This document shows positions 5,149-6,486 of a stretch of 6,486 bases of DNA, one piece after another; the first letter of the stretch is position 1; each line of letters starts with the position of its first letter. The translations under genes and the position numbers were made by a program. The stretch is taken from positions 1-6,486 of the forward strand of contig SLPR01000016.1 of NCBI GenBank assembly GCA_007131895.1, read 5' to 3'. The stretch is from Bacteroidales bacterium. Its GTDB lineage: Bacteria; Bacteroidota; Bacteroidia; Bacteroidales; UBA7960. The notes under the pieces are model-generated. The model made no database searches, was not told the DNA's origin, and was given only the letters and a program-made list of their open reading frames with translations.

Positions 5149-6261
5149 TTAAAGCTCATTTTTAAACGCAAAGCCCCCTGGTATAATGCCCACCCTGAAA
5201 GTGTCAACGGGAATGGCACTGGGTGAAAACCGGTAAACCATTCCCGGTTGCACGTGATCAATGGCATCACCCACATATATTTCTGAGGACGCAGGGTCAA
5301 TGCCCAGGCTGCGGTAGCCCCCTGATATGTGAGAAGGGTAGGGGCTTTCAATGATCAATTCCGGCTCGCCCGCTGAAGCAACAGCGTAACGATAAACATG
5401 CCTGTTGATGAAATACAGGGTGTCTTTGGTTTTGTTGATGCTCAGGGATGCTGGATTGTCATCCAGATGAAAGCGGTGGAGGGTATCCACTTCCAGGGTG
5501 GTGGTGTTGATTCTGAGCAAACCACCTTGCTCATGCCCGAAGGGATTGCCCTGAAAACCGCCATCGGTCAGAACCCACAAGTTCTGCTGCCCGTCAAGAA
5601 CCATGGACTGGGGCTGTATGAGCACTTCCAGCGTTTCTACCCACTGGTTTGTTTCTGTATCGATCACCAGGATCGTATTGTCAAAGCTCCAGCAGTTGGT
5701 AAATACGTAATTCCCAACCTGTATCATCTGTTCTGTAGAGTGCTGGTAAAACTGCGTTTCAGGGTTGTTTACTTCAATGGTGCCGGTTATTTCAAAAGTT
5801 TGCGGATTGACAATGGTGATGGCTTTTCCGTAAATGTCAGATACATAGGCTTTCTCATCGTTGATGAAAAGCATATGTCTGGGAGAGGTCAGTCCCGTGA
5901 TTTTGTCCTTGAGTTCAAAAGTATGCGTGTTAATAACGTATATCCTGCCACTGTTGTTTATCACCACAAATCCCAGGCTGTCTCTGAGGGTCATTGACTG
6001 GGCCACATCTCCCAGGGGCAATCCGTTGGCATTGAAAAAGATATCATTGAATACCTGTTTTTCCAACGGGTCATAATAGCTAAGGGAGGCATTTCCATAG
6101 GTAAAGTTTCCCTCATTGATGACAAAAACCCCCTGCGATGAAGAGGAGTAATCCTGTTGATTTCCCAGCCACAATGCATCATCATCCATGCAGGAAGGAA
6201 AAAAGAGCACTCCTGTCATCAGGATAATTGTCAGTGCGTATGTGGAGAAATTTTTCTGCAT
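5149..6261 (-). CDS. btuG: BtuG-like surface-exposed beta-propeller lipoprotein
   Basis: This is a 370-aa lipoprotein. The signal peptide has basic K3, a hydrophobic core and lipobox F-P-S-C24; the residues after the cysteine (M-D-D-D) resemble the acidic export signal that places Bacteroidota lipoproteins on the cell surface. From about residue 45 (VFVINEG) it shows repeated strand units of the type x-YV-x-D/N...I-x-V-I-D/N, consistent with a seven-bladed YncE/DUF5074-type propeller. It follows a TonB-dependent receptor gene on the same strand after 41 bases. This is the arrangement of Bacteroidota BtuB-BtuG, where BtuG captures cobalamin for the receptor, and the length is close to that of BtuG. 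ATG at 6261 was chosen over a TTG at 6306 because it gives a standard lipoprotein signal. The cobalamin role is inferred from family and context; propellers of this family may serve other ligands. Confidence 0.85.
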   Translation of the reverse strand: MQKNFSTYALTIILMTGVLFFPSCMDDDALWLGNQQDYSSSSQGVFVINEGNFTYGNASLSYYDPLEKQVFNDIFFNANGLPLGDVAQSMTLRDSLGFVVINNSGRIYVINTHTFELKDKITGLTSPRHMLFINDEKAYVSDIYGKAITIVNPQTFEITGTIEVNNPETQFYQHSTEQMIQVGNYVFTNCWSFDNTILVIDTETNQWVETLEVLIQPQSMVLDGQQNLWVLTDGGFQGNPFGHEQGGLLRINTTTLEVDTLHRFHLDDNPASLSINKTKDTLYFINRHVYRYAVASAGEPELIIESPYPSHISGGYRSLGIDPASSEIYVGDAIDHVQPGMVYRFSPSAIPVDTFRVGIIPGGFAFKNEL

Positions 6262-6302
6262 GCTTATTAAAGTTAGACTCGTTGTGTTTGACAAAGGTAC
6301 GC

Positions 6303-6486
6303 TCAACGACGGATATCTGTTTTGAGTGAAATCATATAGTTTCTTCCCGGCATGGGTCTGTATAAAATGGTATGATAGGTTTCATCGAAGAGGTTGTAGA
6401 TTTTAAATTCCACCTGCAGGTTCCACTTGTTGAATTCCCGCTTTTTGGCCAGGGAGAGGTCGTTCATATAGTAGGGATAAAGCCAG
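6303..6486 (-). CDS. C-terminal end of a TonB-dependent receptor (partial)
   Basis: Reading the minus strand from the window edge gives 60 residues in one open frame that stops at TGA (6303-6305). They show the end of an outer-membrane beta barrel: alternating strand residues (WNLQVEFKIYNLFDE, with the NLFD turn usual near the end of TonB receptors) and a final strand RPMPGRNYMISLKTD, matching the PGR-N-[YF] last-strand motif of BtuB-like receptors. The chain ends in Arg-Arg rather than the usual aromatic residue. The rest of the gene lies beyond the window. With the propeller lipoprotein downstream it probably forms a substrate-uptake pair, most likely for cobalamin (BtuB-like), although 60 residues do not fix the substrate. 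Confidence 0.82.
   Translation of the reverse strand, partial: WLYPYYMNDLSLAKKREFNKWNLQVEFKIYNLFDETYHTILYRPMPGRNYMISLKTDIRR

Noticed and set aside
5398..5997. 199-codon + strand frame
   Set aside because: It is the antisense shadow of the propeller lipoprotein gene, whose minus strand frame has a signal peptide and clear repeats.
6292..6299. TACCTTTG on the minus strand as a private promoter for the lipoprotein gene
   Set aside because: It fits TAnnTTTG, but no TTTG lies 19 bases upstream (that position reads AAAC), and the gene sits only 41 bases behind the receptor gene, so co-transcription is more likely.
6262..6306. TTG start giving a 385-aa lipoprotein
   Set aside because: The 15 extra residues would precede a complete lipoprotein signal peptide that begins at the ATG at 6261.
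6327..6356. MPGRNY in the receptor end as a fifth member of the IPGR motif set
   Set aside because: It lies in the last barrel strand of a TonB-dependent receptor, where PGR-N-[YF] is a family feature unrelated to the HMA-like domains.

Overview
The window reads as chromosomal DNA of a Bacteroidota (Bacteroidales-like) bacterium. The signs are a -33/-7 promoter of the TTTG-N19-TAnnTTTG type, starts with A-rich rather than Shine-Dalgarno leaders, a surface lipoprotein with an acidic stretch just after the lipobox cysteine, and a TonB-dependent receptor paired with a beta-propeller lipoprotein. GC content looks moderate.

Layout: (1) 1-363, the 3' end of an unrecognised + strand gene, closed by a strong intrinsic terminator at 385-427. 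(2) 428-702, an AT-rich control region with a weak Fur-box-like inverted repeat, a near-ideal Bacteroidota promoter and a leader of about 130 nt with a palindrome. (3) 703-4958, a compact five-gene + strand operon: a 181-aa membrane protein with a divergent HMA-like domain, a 134-aa protein of the same domain, a 738-aa P1B-type metal ATPase, a 273-aa membrane protein resembling the front half of that ATPase without its catalytic domains, and an 84-aa single-span membrane protein. (4) 4959-5148, a non-coding gap between convergent genes, packed with GC-rich palindromes. (5) 5149-6486 on the minus strand, the C-terminus of a TonB-dependent receptor followed by a BtuG-like surface beta-propeller lipoprotein, probably part of a cobalamin uptake locus.

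The operon is the main interest. The first four products all begin with a domain carrying H-x-[IL]-P-G-R-x-R in place of the usual CxxC metal site. The ATPase has S-C-G at the TM6 metal site instead of CPx, close to the SCA motif of the P1B-6 class. P1B-6 ATPases include FezB, the ATPase of ferrosomes (membrane-bounded iron storage organelles). Clusters of FezB with small membrane and IPGR-type proteins build ferrosomes in Desulfovibrio, Shewanella, Rhodopseudomonas and Clostridioides. The best reading is a ferrosome-like (fez) cluster in a Bacteroidota, in which the ATPase pumps a divalent metal, probably Fe2+, into a compartment or out of the cytoplasm, and the accessory proteins scaffold it or deliver metal. 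The ATPase class is well supported; the organelle is inference.
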